Source: Hyparrhenia diplandra
Lineage: Eukaryota; Streptophyta; Magnoliopsida; Poales; Poaceae
Reading direction: 5' to 3'
Length of the DNA: 64,000 bases
Assembly: GCA_015847255.1 (NCBI GenBank)
Contig: JADLZK010005824.1
Span: forward strand, 248,001-312,000
Below the pieces are notes generated by a model. That model was not told the DNA's origin and searched no databases. It saw only the letters and a list, made by a program, of their open reading frames with translations. A program made the position numbers and the translations under genes. Position 1 is the stretch's first letter. Each line of letters begins with the position of its first letter. Shown one piece after another: positions 24,861 through 39,500 of this stretch.

Positions 24861-26820
24861 CCATTTGACAAAAGGAAAATAACTACACCATTCTGGACTG
24901 ATCAAAGTATCAAACTTTCAAGTTTTGCCTCCACGACCACTGTAACATCAGCCAATGCACTTTTGTATTAAATCATCTACAATTACCTGGTCAATGTGGG
25001 TTGTTTTAGGATTCTATCCAGTCAAAAAAAATTAGCTTGGACCACAGATAACAGTTACATAGATACACAACACATGGTTGATGTTATCATATTCATCATG
25101 GAAATATTTTTTATAATTCATAATTTTTCACATTTGAAATGATACATTTTTATCCATATACACAGCTCTGCTGCATGTTCAATCTTTATAAGTGGTGTAT
25201 TTTTTTAATAAAATTTTACAAGGAAGTGCCACATTTGAGGCGTGTCACTGTCCTAAACAACCTAAACCTACATTTGGAATCAGAGGGTATATAAAGGCAA
25301 CAGAAGATTTCAAACAAATTACTGTCTCTGGAGCATATGCAGTGGCAAATGGATGGCAACAAACAAATCAGTCTATAAGCGCATGGCACACATACATACC
25401 ATCTATAGTTGTATTACATCTCTATGCAAGTATGCATCACCCAGGGAGCCACAGTACTTCATAATGAATAGATCAAGGGGGTGCCCAATTCGTGTTAATC
25501 CACTTTGCCAAAAAAAAGAAAGTGCTGAGGTTTTGGTGTTGTACTCTGCATCTGAAATTCCCAATATTCAGCTGTCTTAACTGGCAAAAGCCGTGGAATC
25601 GGCTTGTGTCGGATACTTTTTCCTATCTATCAATGAAACGACACGCAGATCTCTAACGCGTTCAAAGAAAAAAAATCTGTTGTCTTAATCTTAAGAAGAA
25701 GTACTTTGTCATTTCCCCAAGGAAGCATACAGTGTGGAGCTATAGTGGTAGACTTCGGTTCTATAGCTTCTTTCCCAAATCAGGTATACACAATCAAACT
25801 TAACAAAATTCAGCGTGCACACTAGCACACGGTACAGCTACAGCTTATGGGTCCAATCAATATACTCAACTAAGTAGGGATCGAACACTCCAAGGTTATG
25901 AAGTGAAATGGGTTACGCACACCGTAGTAGCATAACAAGCCTGCGTCACTATGCAATTTTCAGGTGCAGGTGGTGGCAATGATGCATGCGTCCCCTCGTG
26001 CTCCATCACAGTAAGCTCATCGATCGCCAAATACGAGACCAAAGACCAAAGGAGGTAATCGGGTCAATAGCGCACCTTGAGGCGCCTGAGGCCGGATGAA
26101 CGGCATTGTGGCTGCAGTAACCAAGTACTTGCACCATACCGCGAGAGTCGTCTCCTTGATGATTGACGTGCACAGTACGCAAACTCCTAACACTTCCTCG
26201 CATTTGTGTGTTGTCACTCTTTATTTGACATCGTCAAATCTCCATTTATCTACCGAGTTTTAATGAAAAATCTAGTGTCGAGAGCAAAATGTACTGTAGC
26301 TCGAATATAGTAGTTGGATCAACTAAGGAACCAAGATCCAACTCCATGCATGAATGCTGACTTTTCTTGCAAAATCGTGACACCCATGCTAATCCTCTCA
26401 ACCCTCGTGTCATTCTCACGGCAATCTCCATCTACCATGGTGCCTTGTCATCATGCAACCAAACATATCATATACGTACAAGTTATGTCATTGATCTAGA
26501 ACTCATATAACATGATTAGTGAGTTTAATGAACCGAAATTGTATCTTTTCAAAGTTCGAGGACTTACATGTCCAACCAATTTCAAGGACTAGCAGTGCAT
26601 TTTTATGAATTTTTCTTTTTCTGATACTAATCGCCGAACAACCCATCGTAGTCGCATTTAGCTTTCTTTATTACATGAACTATTTTTTTATAGAACAACA
26701 TAACTGGAATTATCCAAAAGAAATCCACATGCTAGCCACCTTTTGAGGTTGGCACGAGCCTCTTTACACATCGTGTCGATCGGGTGCGAACCGTGCGATC
26801 AATTCAGATATGATTTTATA
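24861..26820. other. Gene-free stretch before AIP1
   Basis: AT-rich intergenic sequence, no supported frame or repeat family recognised. Its last few hundred bases are presumably the AIP1 promoter. Confidence 0.4.
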
Positions 26821-26826
26821 ATGCCA

Positions 26827-26836
26827 TATATATAAA
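26827..26836 (+). promoter_or_regulatory. TATA box of AIP1
   Basis: TATATATAAA lies 196 bases before the AIP1 start codon, giving a likely transcription start near 26860 and a 5' UTR of ~160 bases. Confidence 0.5.
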
Positions 26837-27022
26837 CCTGATGACTTCACTGACGTGCGGGACCGACATAAGCTGGGTCCCGCCTGTCAAACAGCAGAGA
26901 GAAATTGCTACGGAACGCATTCGTTCGTACACACCGATTATTCCGGTAACCTGTATAAGCACCACCATTCCCTTCCCTCTCGCGGCCTCAGATCACGCGA
27001 AGCGGGGAGGAAGGAAGGAAAA

Positions 27023-30000
27023 ATGGCGCAGCTGGTGGAGACGTTCGCGTGCTCGCCGGCGACGGAGCGCGGCCGTGGGATCCTCCTCGGCGGGGACCCA
27101 AAGACGGACACGATCGCCTACTGCACGGGCCGCAGCGTCATCATCCGCCGCCTCGACGCGCCCCTCGACGCCTGGGCCTACCCGGACCACGCCTACCCCA
27201 CCACCGTCGCCCGCTTCTCCCCAACGGCGAGTGGGTCGCCTCCGCCGACGCCTCCGGCTGCGTCCGCGTCTGGGGCCGCTACGGCGACCGCGCGCTCAAG
27301 GCCGAGTTCCGCCCCCTCTCGGGACGCGTCGACGACCTCCGCTGGTCCCCCGACGGCCTGCGCATCGTCGTCTCAGGGGACGGCAAGGGCAAGTCCTTCG
27401 TCCGCGCATTCGTGTGAGTACAGACTTTACATGCTGTTCCCTCCTTCCATCTCGATCTCATTTGACGGATTCGGAGGTTAGGGGAAAGCCAATGGTGCCG
27501 CCTTTTGTGTGATGGCCTTAGGGGATGGCCGTGATCGGGATTCGGGAGAGAGCGCAGAAAATGCTATGATTCGATGGTTTGAACTGGGATTAGCCGTTGA
27601 CTGGTGATCTGTCCAAACGAGGCCGTTTAAGGGACTGTATTATATGAAGTGCTCTGCGATGGGGATGACGGGATAGCCCTTTGTCCCCTTCACACATGGA
27701 TCGTTTAGGCTTCTGTGAATTGGATGAAGTATCTGTTGAAATCGGGATGATTTTGGTTGGTGCCCTCAATGACAACCCCTGCTCCAGGGCCCAGGCGTGC
27801 ATCTCAGCCCAGGCGCTGAAAATCCAACGCATGGGAGAGCTGCCTGGTCCAGGCAGGTTTGCCTGAAAGCAAACCAAACAGGCCAGCCCTTAAAACTTGA
27901 ATATGCTCTTTATCTTATTTTGGATGAAGCATCACCGTAAATTGGCATTAGGTTAGACTATACATGTACTGTTGTTTGTCTGAATGACGATTATTTGGTT
28001 GCCATTTAGTTCATTTATATATAACATAATTGAAGAAAAATCCTTCCTCATAGGAATAGGCGTCGACGAAATGATTTTGTTGTTTGTTTTTTATTTTTTA
28101 TTTGTTTATTATATACTTTTTAAAGTTCTTTGCATTATGTAGGTGGGACTCTGGCAGCACAGTCGGTGAGTTTGATGGGCACTCAAAGAGAGTTCTGAGC
28201 TGTGACTTCAAGCCAACACGTCCATTTCGCATTGTGACATGTGGTGAAGATTTTCTGGCTAACTTTTATGAAGGACCACCATTCAAATTCAAGCATTCCA
28301 TAAGGTTAGTAGTCGTCTCTGGTTTCTAGATCAACCTAACAGTGTATAGCTATAGCTCTACTGCCATAACTGTTGGGTTACGATCTTTGCTTGCCTTTTG
28401 CCAATGGGCCATATATACTCATCTGATGTGGCTTACTATACTGCATTTATAACAAGCGTATGAATTTAAAACCTTACCCTTGTGTCAATGATGTAGTCAT
28501 GTCAACAAGGGGTGTCATCTATCAGAATTTATCCTGTCCTGCATTTGCTTATGCAGTTACACTCTAACCTATCCTAATATAGTTTACCTTTTCTTTTCAT
28601 TGCTTTTCTCTAGTTTTCCATAAAAATATGTGATGTTATTGAGCTTTGCTTATATATAGCTGAACACTTGACAGAAAAGATAATTGGAGTCTGACACTAT
28701 TTTGGTTACTGCAGGATCTGTTTTCAACACCTATAGCGATGTTGTTTTCATTTTTTAGTTTACTTATTGACCTATGCAGAAATTGCAGTTGTTTCTTGCA
28801 TAATTAAGGTTTTTTTAATAGCTGTAGGCTTGTTCCTGTGTACTGATTCTATGCTTCAGTATGGAAAACTGAAGCCGACACACGATGGAGTGACTGAGTA
28901 CATAGATGCTCTGTCCTGCACCTGCTCCATGTATTCAAAGTAGAATGTTTCTATTGATTTACATGCTTTTGCACATTTCTCAAGCACTTCTTATCATTTG
29001 TTATGTATTACATGGTTTGCACATTTCACAAGCACTTATCATTTGTTATGTATTTATGCATCATCCAGTAACGTTATTTACTTGTGCACCTGGGATAAAT
29101 ATTCCACATTTTTCAATTCACTTCAGGGATCACTCAAATTTTGTTAACTGTATCCGGTATGCTCCTGATGGTAGTAAGTTTATCACCGTGAGTTCTGATA
29201 AGAAGGGTTTGATATATGATGGCAAAACTGGAGAAAAGATAGGAGAGCTTTCCACGGAAGACGGTCATACAGGAAGCATATATGCTCTTAGCTGGAGTCC
29301 TGACAGTAAACAGGTAATTAGATATTAAACTGTTTTTAGTTCTCATGTTATAGTTCTAAATGTCCTGTTTATACTTTATAGTGTACCTAGATTGTCTTAG
29401 ATTAGATGTAGAATTATTTGTTTGTTATGATTCACGAACAACACACAGATTCATAAAATATGCTACATAAAACGTAACGTTTTTGAACATATAACATGGT
29501 CCACCTATAAGGCAATAAGGATAATTGACCTTCAACAAAGTATTTGATTTCAACCTAGAACCCATGATGATCTAACCTGTATCTAGGACATGCATGATCT
29601 CATTTTTTATGAACCTCTTATCTTTTTTCCTTCAAATGTTCAACTTTTTTTTTTGTAGCATTGCACTTAAGCATTTAGTTCCTTTCAATGGATGTTTGGT
29701 GCTCATGACCTATGTGTGCCTATCTAAGCAACATCATATGATTTCAAGTGTTTATCCACTTCTAATGGTTTTCTCTTATTTTATCGGTGCCTTTAGGTTC
29801 TAACAGTTTCAGCTGATAAATCTGCGAAAGTATGGGATATCATGGAAGATGCAAGTGGGAAATTGAATCGAACTTTGGCTTGCCCTGGTATAGGAGGTGT
29901 GGATGATATGCTTGTTGGTTGTCTCTGGCAGAATGACCATCTCGTGACAGTCTCTCTTGGTGGGACATTTAATGTGTTCTCTGCAAGCAACCCAGACCAA

Positions 30001-32310
30001 GAACCAGTTACATTTGCAGGACATTTGAAGACTGTTAGTTTTTTGGTCTTCTTTCCTAAAAGTAGCCCAAAAACTATACTATCTACTAGCTATGATGGTG
30101 TCATCATGAGGTGGATACAGGGTGTTGGATTTGGTGGTAGACTGGTGCGCAAAAACAACACTCAAATAAAATGCTTTGCTGCAGTAGAAGAAGAGCTTGT
30201 TACCTCAGGTTATGATAATAAGGTAAGAAAAATCAACATGTTTCCACATATGACTAGAATTTATCCATATCTATTAAGGATAAACATAAATCTTTATCTA
30301 GGGCTTGTTTTGATTTTTTGAGCTTAGACTAGTTCCTTTGGGTTGGTAGAAAAAGTGTGGTTATTTTAAATTCCCTACTAATTTGAAGGGTCAAGGGTTT
30401 AGACTATCTTGACTGCTTTCTCTTGCTGGTATTATAGGTTTCCAAGCGGGCAATAATTGTGTATATGCTAAGTATTAAAATAATGATGCTTTAACATTTT
30501 GAGTTTTAGCTCATTATGATATGGTTAGGTTGATCGGGCACTTGATACAAGAACAACAGGATAGGTTAGTTAGCTCACCGTCCCTTTGGAGGGTCTGAGC
30601 TGGTTTCTTGGATCTATTCCTCCTTGTCGAACCTATGTCTCATCTGCCTGTATAGACCAGGCGTCTGCTTTCTTTGAGTGATTTTGTAAGAGGATAATAT
30701 ATACGAATCTCAACATTGAACACGGACTGTAAGCTTATCTATTTGTACATTGCCGGATGAAGTTTCTATGGCTAAACAGGATAACTTGAAAGGGCCACAG
30801 GCTCCACCTTCTTTAGGACAATATCTATAAAGTTCATTTCTTTACAAAGACACCATTATAAGATCGAATCGATGTCTGGCAATTGATTTGTAAATACTGA
30901 AATGTGAATAGTTATGAAATGAATTGTTTCTTTTTATATTCTCATTTCATCAATAATGACGAAATCAAAGATGACTTCAATCTTTTTAAATGATCTATTT
31001 TTCTTTCTCATGTGCTGAAGTTTGGTTAGGCTCAATTATTATTATAACTTATAGTTTCTTGTTGAAATCAGGTCTTCAGAATTCCTCTTAATGGAGACCA
31101 GTGTGGAGATGCTGAGTCAGTTGATGTAGGCGGTCAGCCAAATGCTTTGAACCTTGCAATTGAAAAACCTGAATTTGCACTGATCACTACTGATTCTGCG
31201 ATTGTATTATTGCACAACTCAAAAGTCATTTCTACAACCAAAGTTAACTATACCATCACTTCATCTTCGTATCTCCCTGATGGCACGGAAGCTGTTGTGG
31301 GTGCTCAAGATGGGAAACTGCGAATCTATTCCATCAGTGGCTATACGCTTACAGAAGAAGCTCTGCTTGAGAAGCACCGGGTGCTATCACTTCCATACAT
31401 TATTAAGCCAGATGTTTCTATGTTTGCTTCTGCTGATGCCAACAGGGAAGCTGTTGTGTGGGATCGGGCAAGTAGAGAGGTACTTTCAGTTTTTCAACTA
31501 CCAGTTCTTTTTTCAGTTGTAAAATGATGACTGCCAAGTTTTTGTTATTTGAGTTTTCCCCTTAAACATGTCAGGTAACACATACCGCCACTTTTTGCTG
31601 TTTTGTCTCCACCAGTTTATAGTTTGCTGGAGTTTTTGATGATATTCCTTGTGATTAATGCAACTCATCGATTCAATACACCTTGCCTTTCCCTGCCATG
31701 TCGCATCAAAAGATTTTAAAACTGTCTCTTGATTACAAAAGAATTTTTATTCATAATCATTTCATACCCTTGTAATCTTCAATAGTTTGATGGTAAAATA
31801 AAACCATTTAATGCAAGGTCTTTTGCAAATTACTACATTGCTGAAAATATATTTCCCTTAATCTAAGGAGAGTTCGAGGTTAGGTGCCCGCTGTATGATT
31901 TTCTTTCTGTAAACTTCAGTCAGTCTGTTTCAGTTGAGCAATGTTCTTTACCTTTTACCTTTTTACATGAAATACATGTGCTCGACTGACTTATTTTCCA
32001 CTTAATATTTTTGGGTTGCAATAAGCATAATATGTTTTTTTTTCTTCAACAGATCAAGCTGAAGAACATGTTGTACCACACAGCTAGGATAAACTCCTTG
32101 GCTTGGTCACCTGACAGTCGATTGGTTGCCACTGGCTCACTGGACACCTGTGCAATTGTATACGAGATAGACAAGCCAGCAACCAGTCGCATCACTATCA
32201 AGGGAGCCCATCTTGGTGGAGTTCATGGTTTAACCTTCTTGGAGAATGATACTCTGGTGACTGCAGGCGAGGATGCTTGCATTCGTGTTTGGAAGGTGGT
32301 GCAGCAATAG
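27023..32310 (+). CDS. AIP1: Actin-interacting protein 1 (WD40, 66-kDa stress protein type)
   Basis: Six exons: 27023-27413, 28143-28304, 29127-29313, 29797-30222, 31072-31479 and 32053-32310, all GT-AG. They join to ~610 residues, the usual length of plant AIP1. The protein begins MAQLVETFACSPATERGRG and carries WD40 blades throughout: VRVWG in exon 1, WSPDGLRIVVSGDGKGKSF, GHSKRVLSCDFKPTRPFRI, WSPDSKQVLTVSADKSAKVW, and a final GEDACIRVWKVVQQ. AIP1 folds as two seven-bladed propellers and works with ADF/cofilin to sever and disassemble actin filaments. It is needed for tip growth and expansion in plants. The start has a good context (AAAATGGC) and matches family N-termini. One frame break in exon 1: the C run at 27219-27222 is one base short for the expected SPNGEWVASAD. 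This is most likely sequence error, since the other five exons are intact. Confidence 0.95.
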
Positions 32311-33587
32311 GTTACTCATTATTCTGGTGTGCATTGAGAATGTCTTTGCAATTCATTGGAATAAACATCTTTTTTCTTCTGTGCTTGTTGCTATGGCGGC
32401 TGTTACTCACAGGCCATAGCATCATTGTTGCCTTCTCTGCGATTTGTTGTCTAAATTTCCTTGACAATTCTTTTTTTGAGTTGTATTATTTTTGTTTTTT
32501 TTTTTTCAGTGAGAAAGACTTCTTTGTAAGTGTATCCCTGCATCTGATTTTGTTAGGAGCTGTGAGAATATAGGGATACTGTTGTTTGCTTTCCTTCCCC
32601 TGGTCCTGAAATAGTCGTTAAAAACTGACTTCGCTGTGGACTGTGTTAAGTTTTAACGAATGTTGACTGTGCTTTCATATACTTACTCTGCACCTTGCTA
32701 ACCTACATCATACCCATAAGTAATCCTTATGCATTCTACTTACGCCTGCTGCCTGTAATTTGCAACCATGCGTTCTTTAGAATGATACCAAGGCAAGAAG
32801 TAATACATGACGTGCATCTTGGGATTGGAATAGAATAACTTTCTTTGGATGTTTATTTTTCTCTTTTGCATGGGATTCTGAAGCTTGTGTATAGGAAAGC
32901 ATCGGTATTTTGGTTTCACAAGGCAACCCCCAATCGGTATTTTGGTTCAGGCGTCGCAGCTGATCATAGAGTTCTCCCGTCACAGGGCAATGAAAAGAAC
33001 AATTGCTGGATTGGGACCTATGGCAATTTCAACCCATAACTTATCAGATGCCACTGATGAAGTGACGAGTGTCCGGTATTTTCGAACGTGAACCAGCGGA
33101 GACTGCCTGTCTCATTATGCCTGTCTCATTCTTCAGTTCCAAACTAGATGTTTTTGGCTTTCGCAGATATATTATTTTTATTATAGTATAGTATATTTAA
33201 GTGAATAACAAAACTTATATATTTAAAAAAATAAAAACCTTATATAAATTGAAATGGAGGCACTGATGAAAATGGTTGTGGAAGATTTAAGTTGAGAAAC
33301 ACCATGAATAGGAATAGCATTAGAGATTTGAACTGCGTGCGTGGAAAAAAAAAAAAAAAAACATTTATCCTTTCTCTTCATTTTACTGGTCTTCTGCCTT
33401 TTTGTAGTAAGTGAAGTAAACAAGTCAGAATGATTTTGTGCATCATGTAAGGAAAAAAAAAAAAAAACGTCTTCAATTTGCTGTTAAAGAAAAAATATGT
33501 AGTATTATTATCGGGATTATTCATACCACCTGCGTTTGTTGTATAGATAATCTATAGATTTTGTTATGAAAGGATATTCATAAGAAT
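32311..33587. other. AIP1 3' UTR and intergenic DNA
   Basis: T-rich 3' UTR for a few hundred bases after the AIP1 stop. Then AT-rich DNA with poly-A tracts at 33345-33361 and 33452-33467. No gene. Confidence 0.5.
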
Positions 33588-33878
33588 GGGTGTGTTTAGA
33601 GCCCAAACGTTTGGGCAAAGTTTGGGAATTCTGGCCAAAATTTGGCACTGTAGGAAACTAAAAAGACTGTACCACGTTTTGTTTGTTTGTGGTAAATATT
33701 ATCCTACCATGGGGTAACTAGACTCAAAAGAATTGTCTCGCAATATACATTAAACCGTATAATTAGTTTATTTTTTTTACCTACATTTCATAATCCGGTC
33801 TTTTGGTGTATTTATTGTTTCGATTTGATGGGAGTGCGAGAAAATTTTGGAGAGAAACTTGGGACTCTAAACACACCC
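33588..33878. mobile_element. MITE with GGGTGTGTTTAGA ends (family B, copy 2)
   Basis: A 291-bp element with terminal inverted repeats GGGTGTGTTTAGAG / CTCTAAACACACCC and flanking AAT (33585-33587, 33879-33881). Its interior closely matches 11791-12070 (TTTGTTTGTGGTAAATATTA, TATAATTAGTTTATTTTTTT), yet the terminal repeats differ. The two belong to one group with diverged ends. Confidence 0.75.
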
Positions 33879-34452
33879 AATGTCTCACAGTTCATATAGC
33901 ACGAGGAAACAAACGGCCATGCAAGTTAGCATAACCCTATTTCTCATCTCAGACAGCTAATCATCTACCCCCATGAGTCCACGATCACGGCCGAACCGAG
34001 CCACAAACAGGATATAACTCGAGACCCTTCGGTTCCCCCGTTGGCTCTTCTTCTCTAGATTTGTGTTTGTGTTTTTCGCTACTATTTGCTTTTCCTCATC
34101 TCTTTCGAACAACTTATCAGTCTGGCTTATCAGTCATGGTAGAGTGTCGCCGTTGCCACTGATCCGTGAGTCGTCGATCCACGACACTTCGATAGCCATG
34201 GCCCCCATCACTAGATGACTTTCCCACTCATATCCCATCACTCGCTTTCGACCTATATGGTTTCTTAGCGCTCCCACGGCCACGCCACCTTTGATCTTGG
34301 CCTAATAGTTCATGGATTGGCAATCGTAGGGTCTCCACTGGCTGATGAGGCTTTTAACACTCATGTAATAATTGTGTAATTGTTATATGTTGGCCTAATT
34401 GTTATATTGCGAACTAAATATAACCTAAACTAACTAAATATAAACTAATATA

Positions 34453-34689
34453 CTCCCTCCGGGTCCCAAAATAAATGACGTTTGCGCTCCCGAGAAACAT
34501 GCGGGCAATTATATATTAAAATATATAAATATTTACGCTAAGTAATTAGTATTATCGGAGAGATCTTTAAGTCTAGTTTTTTAATAAATTTATTTAGAAA
34601 TATAAATATTGCCCGTATTTTATACAAAGCAAGTTAAAGTTGTGGCACGAAAAACCTAAAACGCGTCATTTATTTTGAGTCGGAGGGAG
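34453..34689. mobile_element. Stowaway MITE
   Basis: Terminal inverted repeats CTCCCTCCGGGTCCCAAAAT and its near complement ending at 34689, flanked by TA (34451-34452, 34690-34691). 237 bp, non-coding, same family as 11301-11539. Confidence 0.85.
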
Positions 34690-35139
34690 TATAACTGAAA
34701 ACCAAAACCTTAACCTATGTGACACACGCTTCTGAGTTCAGAAGTCACTGATGCATCTAACACTGGTGTAATTTAATTGTTATATGTTCACGTGAATATG
34801 GCTTCTAGCTTCTACATGAAAATATTCAACCTTAATAAAGAAAGTTCCATTTACTTTTTATAATTTACTATATACTCATCATAAATCTCAATATTATTTC
34901 TTTTATTTAAAAACAAAAATCTTCTATACCCTTTGGTAGTGTCCCATGACGAGAACGTCGAGAAGACATGTGAAGTCAATCAACAAAAATAAAAAATTAA
35001 AAGGGAGAAGAAAAATAAAGAAAACAAATTTTTTGAAAGGAACTCTGAAAAAAAAAAAAAAGCCCAGCCCAGAAGAAGGCCCATGCGGGTGTTGTTTTTC
35101 TTCACGCCCTCATATTTAACGTATGGAGCAAATTTCCCC

Positions 35140-35306
35140 TTCCGTCCGGTGTCCGCTGCATTCCTAGTCGTGCGTGCGTTCTGTCTGCCTCTCTCCCTCT
35201 CTCGATCTCCGGCGACTGGGCCGCCGCCGCCGCCGCCGCCGCCGCCGTCCTAAGCCAGGTGCTGAGGCTTTACTCGGTCCCTTCGCCGGGGACGAGCACC
35301 GATCAG
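35140..35306 (+). promoter_or_regulatory. 5' UTR exon of the UBC23-like gene with (CCG)n
   Basis: A CT-rich leader followed by nine or ten CCG/GCC triplets (about 35219-35247), ending in a donor CAG|GTATTC at 35307. The next acceptor TATAG at 36558-36562 lies 12 bases before the predicted ATG, so the leader would carry one ~1.26-kb intron. The exact transcription start is inferred. I saw no cluster of miR399-like target sites here, unlike PHO2 leaders. Confidence 0.5.
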
Positions 35307-36574
35307 GTATTCCCACCCCTTCTCTTGCTTTCCCTTCAAGCTGAGCACCGAAACCCTAACCTAAACCTATTTGATTGAGAAGCCTCCTAACTTCGAAGTT
35401 TTTGCAAAAATTATTTGGGTGTACACATCTACACCCTTGCCCCTTTACTGGATCGGCCCCTGAGAACAAGGTCGATGGGCACGTCTCCTTCGGGGATCGT
35501 TTGTTTCACTGGAGAGAGAAATAGCCATGTTAGATTAGCAAAAGATCTGAACTTTGAGTTCAAAGAGTATGGACACCATGCTCACTTCAGCCTGTTAGGT
35601 TGCTTGTAGCGGTTGTTGCTTTTTAGTGCCTATAATAATTGCCTATTCTTCAGTTATAAGCATCACGTGTGGTTCTTTTTCCCCCCTCACAACTTTATAG
35701 AAGTCTTCAACTCATATCCGTTTCTAGGTTTTCAAAAAAACTCATATCCGTTTCTTGTGATTATTTTCTTCTGATTGTTTTCTTGTTTGTTTTCCATGAG
35801 TGGTTGCAATAATGCTCACGTAACATGACAGCTCTTGTTTATGATCAGACAATGCTGTTTACATGATTAATACATTGAAATTCAATCACTGAATCAAGAG
35901 TAGCCTATCCCATTCTAATTTAACTGCTATTGCTATTTTGTCTTCATGAATTAAGCTATTCCCATGTTTACATTTTCATCATTATTTCCTGATGAAACTT
36001 TCACCAGGTACACATCGATGTTCGATAGTTCTTGAGCTCCTTGTAGTTTTTAGGAATATAAAAAAGATTAGGCAAAATACGTTTTCAGAAAATAAAATGC
36101 GATATATACACAGATAACTGCATTATAGTTTTCTGTGGCTTCATCATGATTATGGATTTAGGATTATTTAATATAAGCAACATATCATTCTGCTTTTCAC
36201 TAAGTATTACTGCACTCACACGATACTTTATGGAACTGCATTGCTGGAGCTAGTACCATGCATTGCATTTATATTCCGTTTGTTCCTTGTGTTAAGGAAA
36301 AAGTATATTGTTTGTCAGGAAACTACTAGGTACGACGCATTGGCTTACTTTAAAAATTCTAGCAGTAAAACAAGTGGTGGTCTGCATGCTTTAGTGGAAT
36401 TCAATAGCAGTAATCATGGGGAAATGTTTGCATATGTCAAGACTTTTAAATTTGTTTTTCTCCCAAGTTTCACGCTTAGCCTCATGTTTCTTATCTTAAA
36501 CATGTTGTATGTGTTTCAGTTAAATAGAGGGCTACTTGATTGTTTGGAATTTACTTTTATAGTTGATTCCAAGC

Positions 36575-39500
36575 ATGGAAAGTCGACCAAATGGTTCAGT
36601 AAATAATGCTGAGCATAATCAGGAGAATGAGAAGTCCATGGATGCTAGTGAGCCTGAAGAAGCACAAGATTTTTTTGTTTACAGAGAAGATGTTGTGAGT
36701 TTGAAGTCCAAGGAGGATATCCGTGGATTAGTTTTGGAGGTAGCTGGGGAGTATGATTCTGAAGGTAGCATCACTGATGATGAAATTGATACTGAGGAAC
36801 AGAAAGATAAAACTGCTAGTGGAGTTGAAAATGGTGGTGTTGATGGTGATAATACTAGTAATGGAGCTGAAGATGAACACCAGAGTTCTTTACCTGATGA
36901 CAAAGTTCGAGTGTTATGGATAGATGGTAGTGAAAAGACAGAAGACATTGATGAGGTAGTTGTTGTTGATAGAAGTTTCCTTCATGGAGATTTAGTTGCC
37001 TCTGCCTCAGATCCAACTGGTCAGATGGGGCTTGTTGTGGATATCAATCTCGTGGTTGATTTGCAAGGTGCCAATGGCGATACGATAAAGGGTGTATCTT
37101 CCAAGGATTTGAGACGAATCAGGGAATTCAATGTGGGTGATTATGTTGTCTCTGGACTATGGCTTGGTCGAGTTGATGAAGTGCTAGATAATGTTAATGT
37201 GTTGTTTGATGATGGCTCTGTCTGTAAAGTTAATAGGGCAGATCCTATGCTTTTAAAGCCAGCATTTGGCCCAATTCATCCAGATACAGCCTGTCCTTTT
37301 TATCCAGGACAGCGTGTAAAGGCAGTGTCATCATCTGTTTTCAAAACATCCAGGTGGCTTAATGGATTGTGGAGAGCAAGTCGTCTTGAAGGTACTGTCA
37401 CAAAAGTGGAAACTGCTGCTGTTATAGTCTATTGGATGGCAGCTGCACACTTTGCTACAGATCAGCAACCTTTTCCTCCAGAGGAGCAGAACCCAAAGGA
37501 CCTTACTCTTCTGTCTTGTTTCTCATATGCAAACTGGCAACTAACTGAGTGGTGTCTTCCTCACCAATACACTTCATGTACTAGTGATACCGTGATTAAT
37601 TCTGATAAGCATACAAGACAGATATGTACATGCTCAAAAAAGCTCAGCTCCGCTGTCTGATATTCCAGAATCTCAAGCTGATGTTCAGACTGAACAAGGT
37701 CAAATGACTGATACAGATTCAGGTCACAGGCAGGCAGATGTTGATTCTACTGCAGATGGATTGAGTATGTCAGATGGAGATAATTCCAGCATAGCCAAAG
37801 AATCAGAAACAGGAACTAGCGTATCAGGCATCCCAAAGGAGGGTCCACAGGACAATGCAACAGCACGAAAAAAGTTCAGGAAAGTGTTTCTAAAAAAAGA
37901 CAAAAGAACAAAAAAAAGAGATGACAGCTTTGAGCGAGCTCTGCTCATTGCAAATACTTGCACCAAAGTTGACGTAATCTGGCAGGACGGGACAAAGGAA
38001 TGTGGAGTTGCTGCAACATCATTGATCCCTATCCACAGTCCAAATGACCATGATTTCTTCCCGGAGCAGTATGTTGTGGACAAGGCCACAAATGATGATG
38101 ATTCTTCTGAACCAAGGCGCATGGGCCTTGTTAGAAGTGTTAATGCTAAGGACCGAACAGTAACTGTATCATGGTTTAAGCCTTCGTTACATCAAGAGGA
38201 GCCAATGGAGATCGGGTGTAATGAAATTGTGAGTGCATATGAACTGGATGGCCATCCAGATTATGATTATTGCTATGGAGATATTGTCGTCCGTTTGCCG
38301 CCTGTCTCACCTGTAATTGAATCAACCAATAACAATGACCAAATGGAACTGGATAAGACGGTAGATTCCTCCGAAGGATTTGCTGCTTCAAATGATGCAC
38401 CATCTGATACTAGTGTGGATGAACAGCTTTCACAGAAGGAATCCTGCTCGCAGTTTACAGGCCTCTCATGGGCTGGAAATCTAGTTGGCTTTAAAGATGG
38501 TGAGATTGAAGTCATTTGGGGCGATGGATCGATTTCAAAGGTATTTCACAGCTAATGCGCTAAACACTATTCCCTCCATTCCAAATTATAAGACTTTCTG
38601 GCTTTTCTAGATGCATTTCCTTTACTATGCATCTAGTTATACACTATGTCTAGATACAAAGTAAAGGAAATGTATCTAGAAAAGCCAGAAAGTCTTATAA
38701 TTTGGAACGGAGGTAGTATTATATATGTCAACTAGCATTAGGAGTTTATTCTGTCAAAAAATGTTCAGCTGAATCTTTGTGCTTTGTCAAATAATATTCA
38801 GGCTTGTCTAGCTTAATCATTTCTTTTTACCACCTGACCTGACCCTCACTTGACTAATATTCTGCAGCGTCATGTGTAACCTATATTTGTTTTAAATAAT
38901 GATCTGCTGTTTCAGGTTGGGCCTCATGAAATATATGTTGTTGGTCGTGAAGATGATGATGGTGCCTCACTAGATGATGGAACAGCCTCTGATGGTGCTA
39001 GCTGGGAGACTGTTGATGACAATGAAATGGATGTCCTTAATGATTCTGCAAAGGTATTCTTGACTGCTGTCTGACATTATCATGAATTATTTTTAATCGG
39101 TTATATCTTGAATATATCTCCAAAACACATTTTAGTTTCCTTTCGTTCTTTATATTATCGATTCCTATCCTCTTTCAGGATGATTCGCAAACTGTACCTG
39201 AGAACAGAATTGAAAGGGAAAATGGTTCATTCAGCTCCCAGGATGGAAGTTCTGTTGGAACCGGTCCCCTTTTAGGTTGCTATTGGGTTTGTGACCGATT
39301 GGCAAGTGATCTATTTGCTTTCGAGGTAGAAGGCATTTGGATGGATCATCAAACTCAGATGCTATGGATGAAGTTGAGTCTCACCGTTCTAATGAGGTTT
39401 CAGAAACTGGTGATGACATTGATAAAATTAACGAGGATCATGTAGAATCACCAGAGCATGCTGCAGTCACTGAAAATGATTCTTCTGTCGAGATGTCTGT

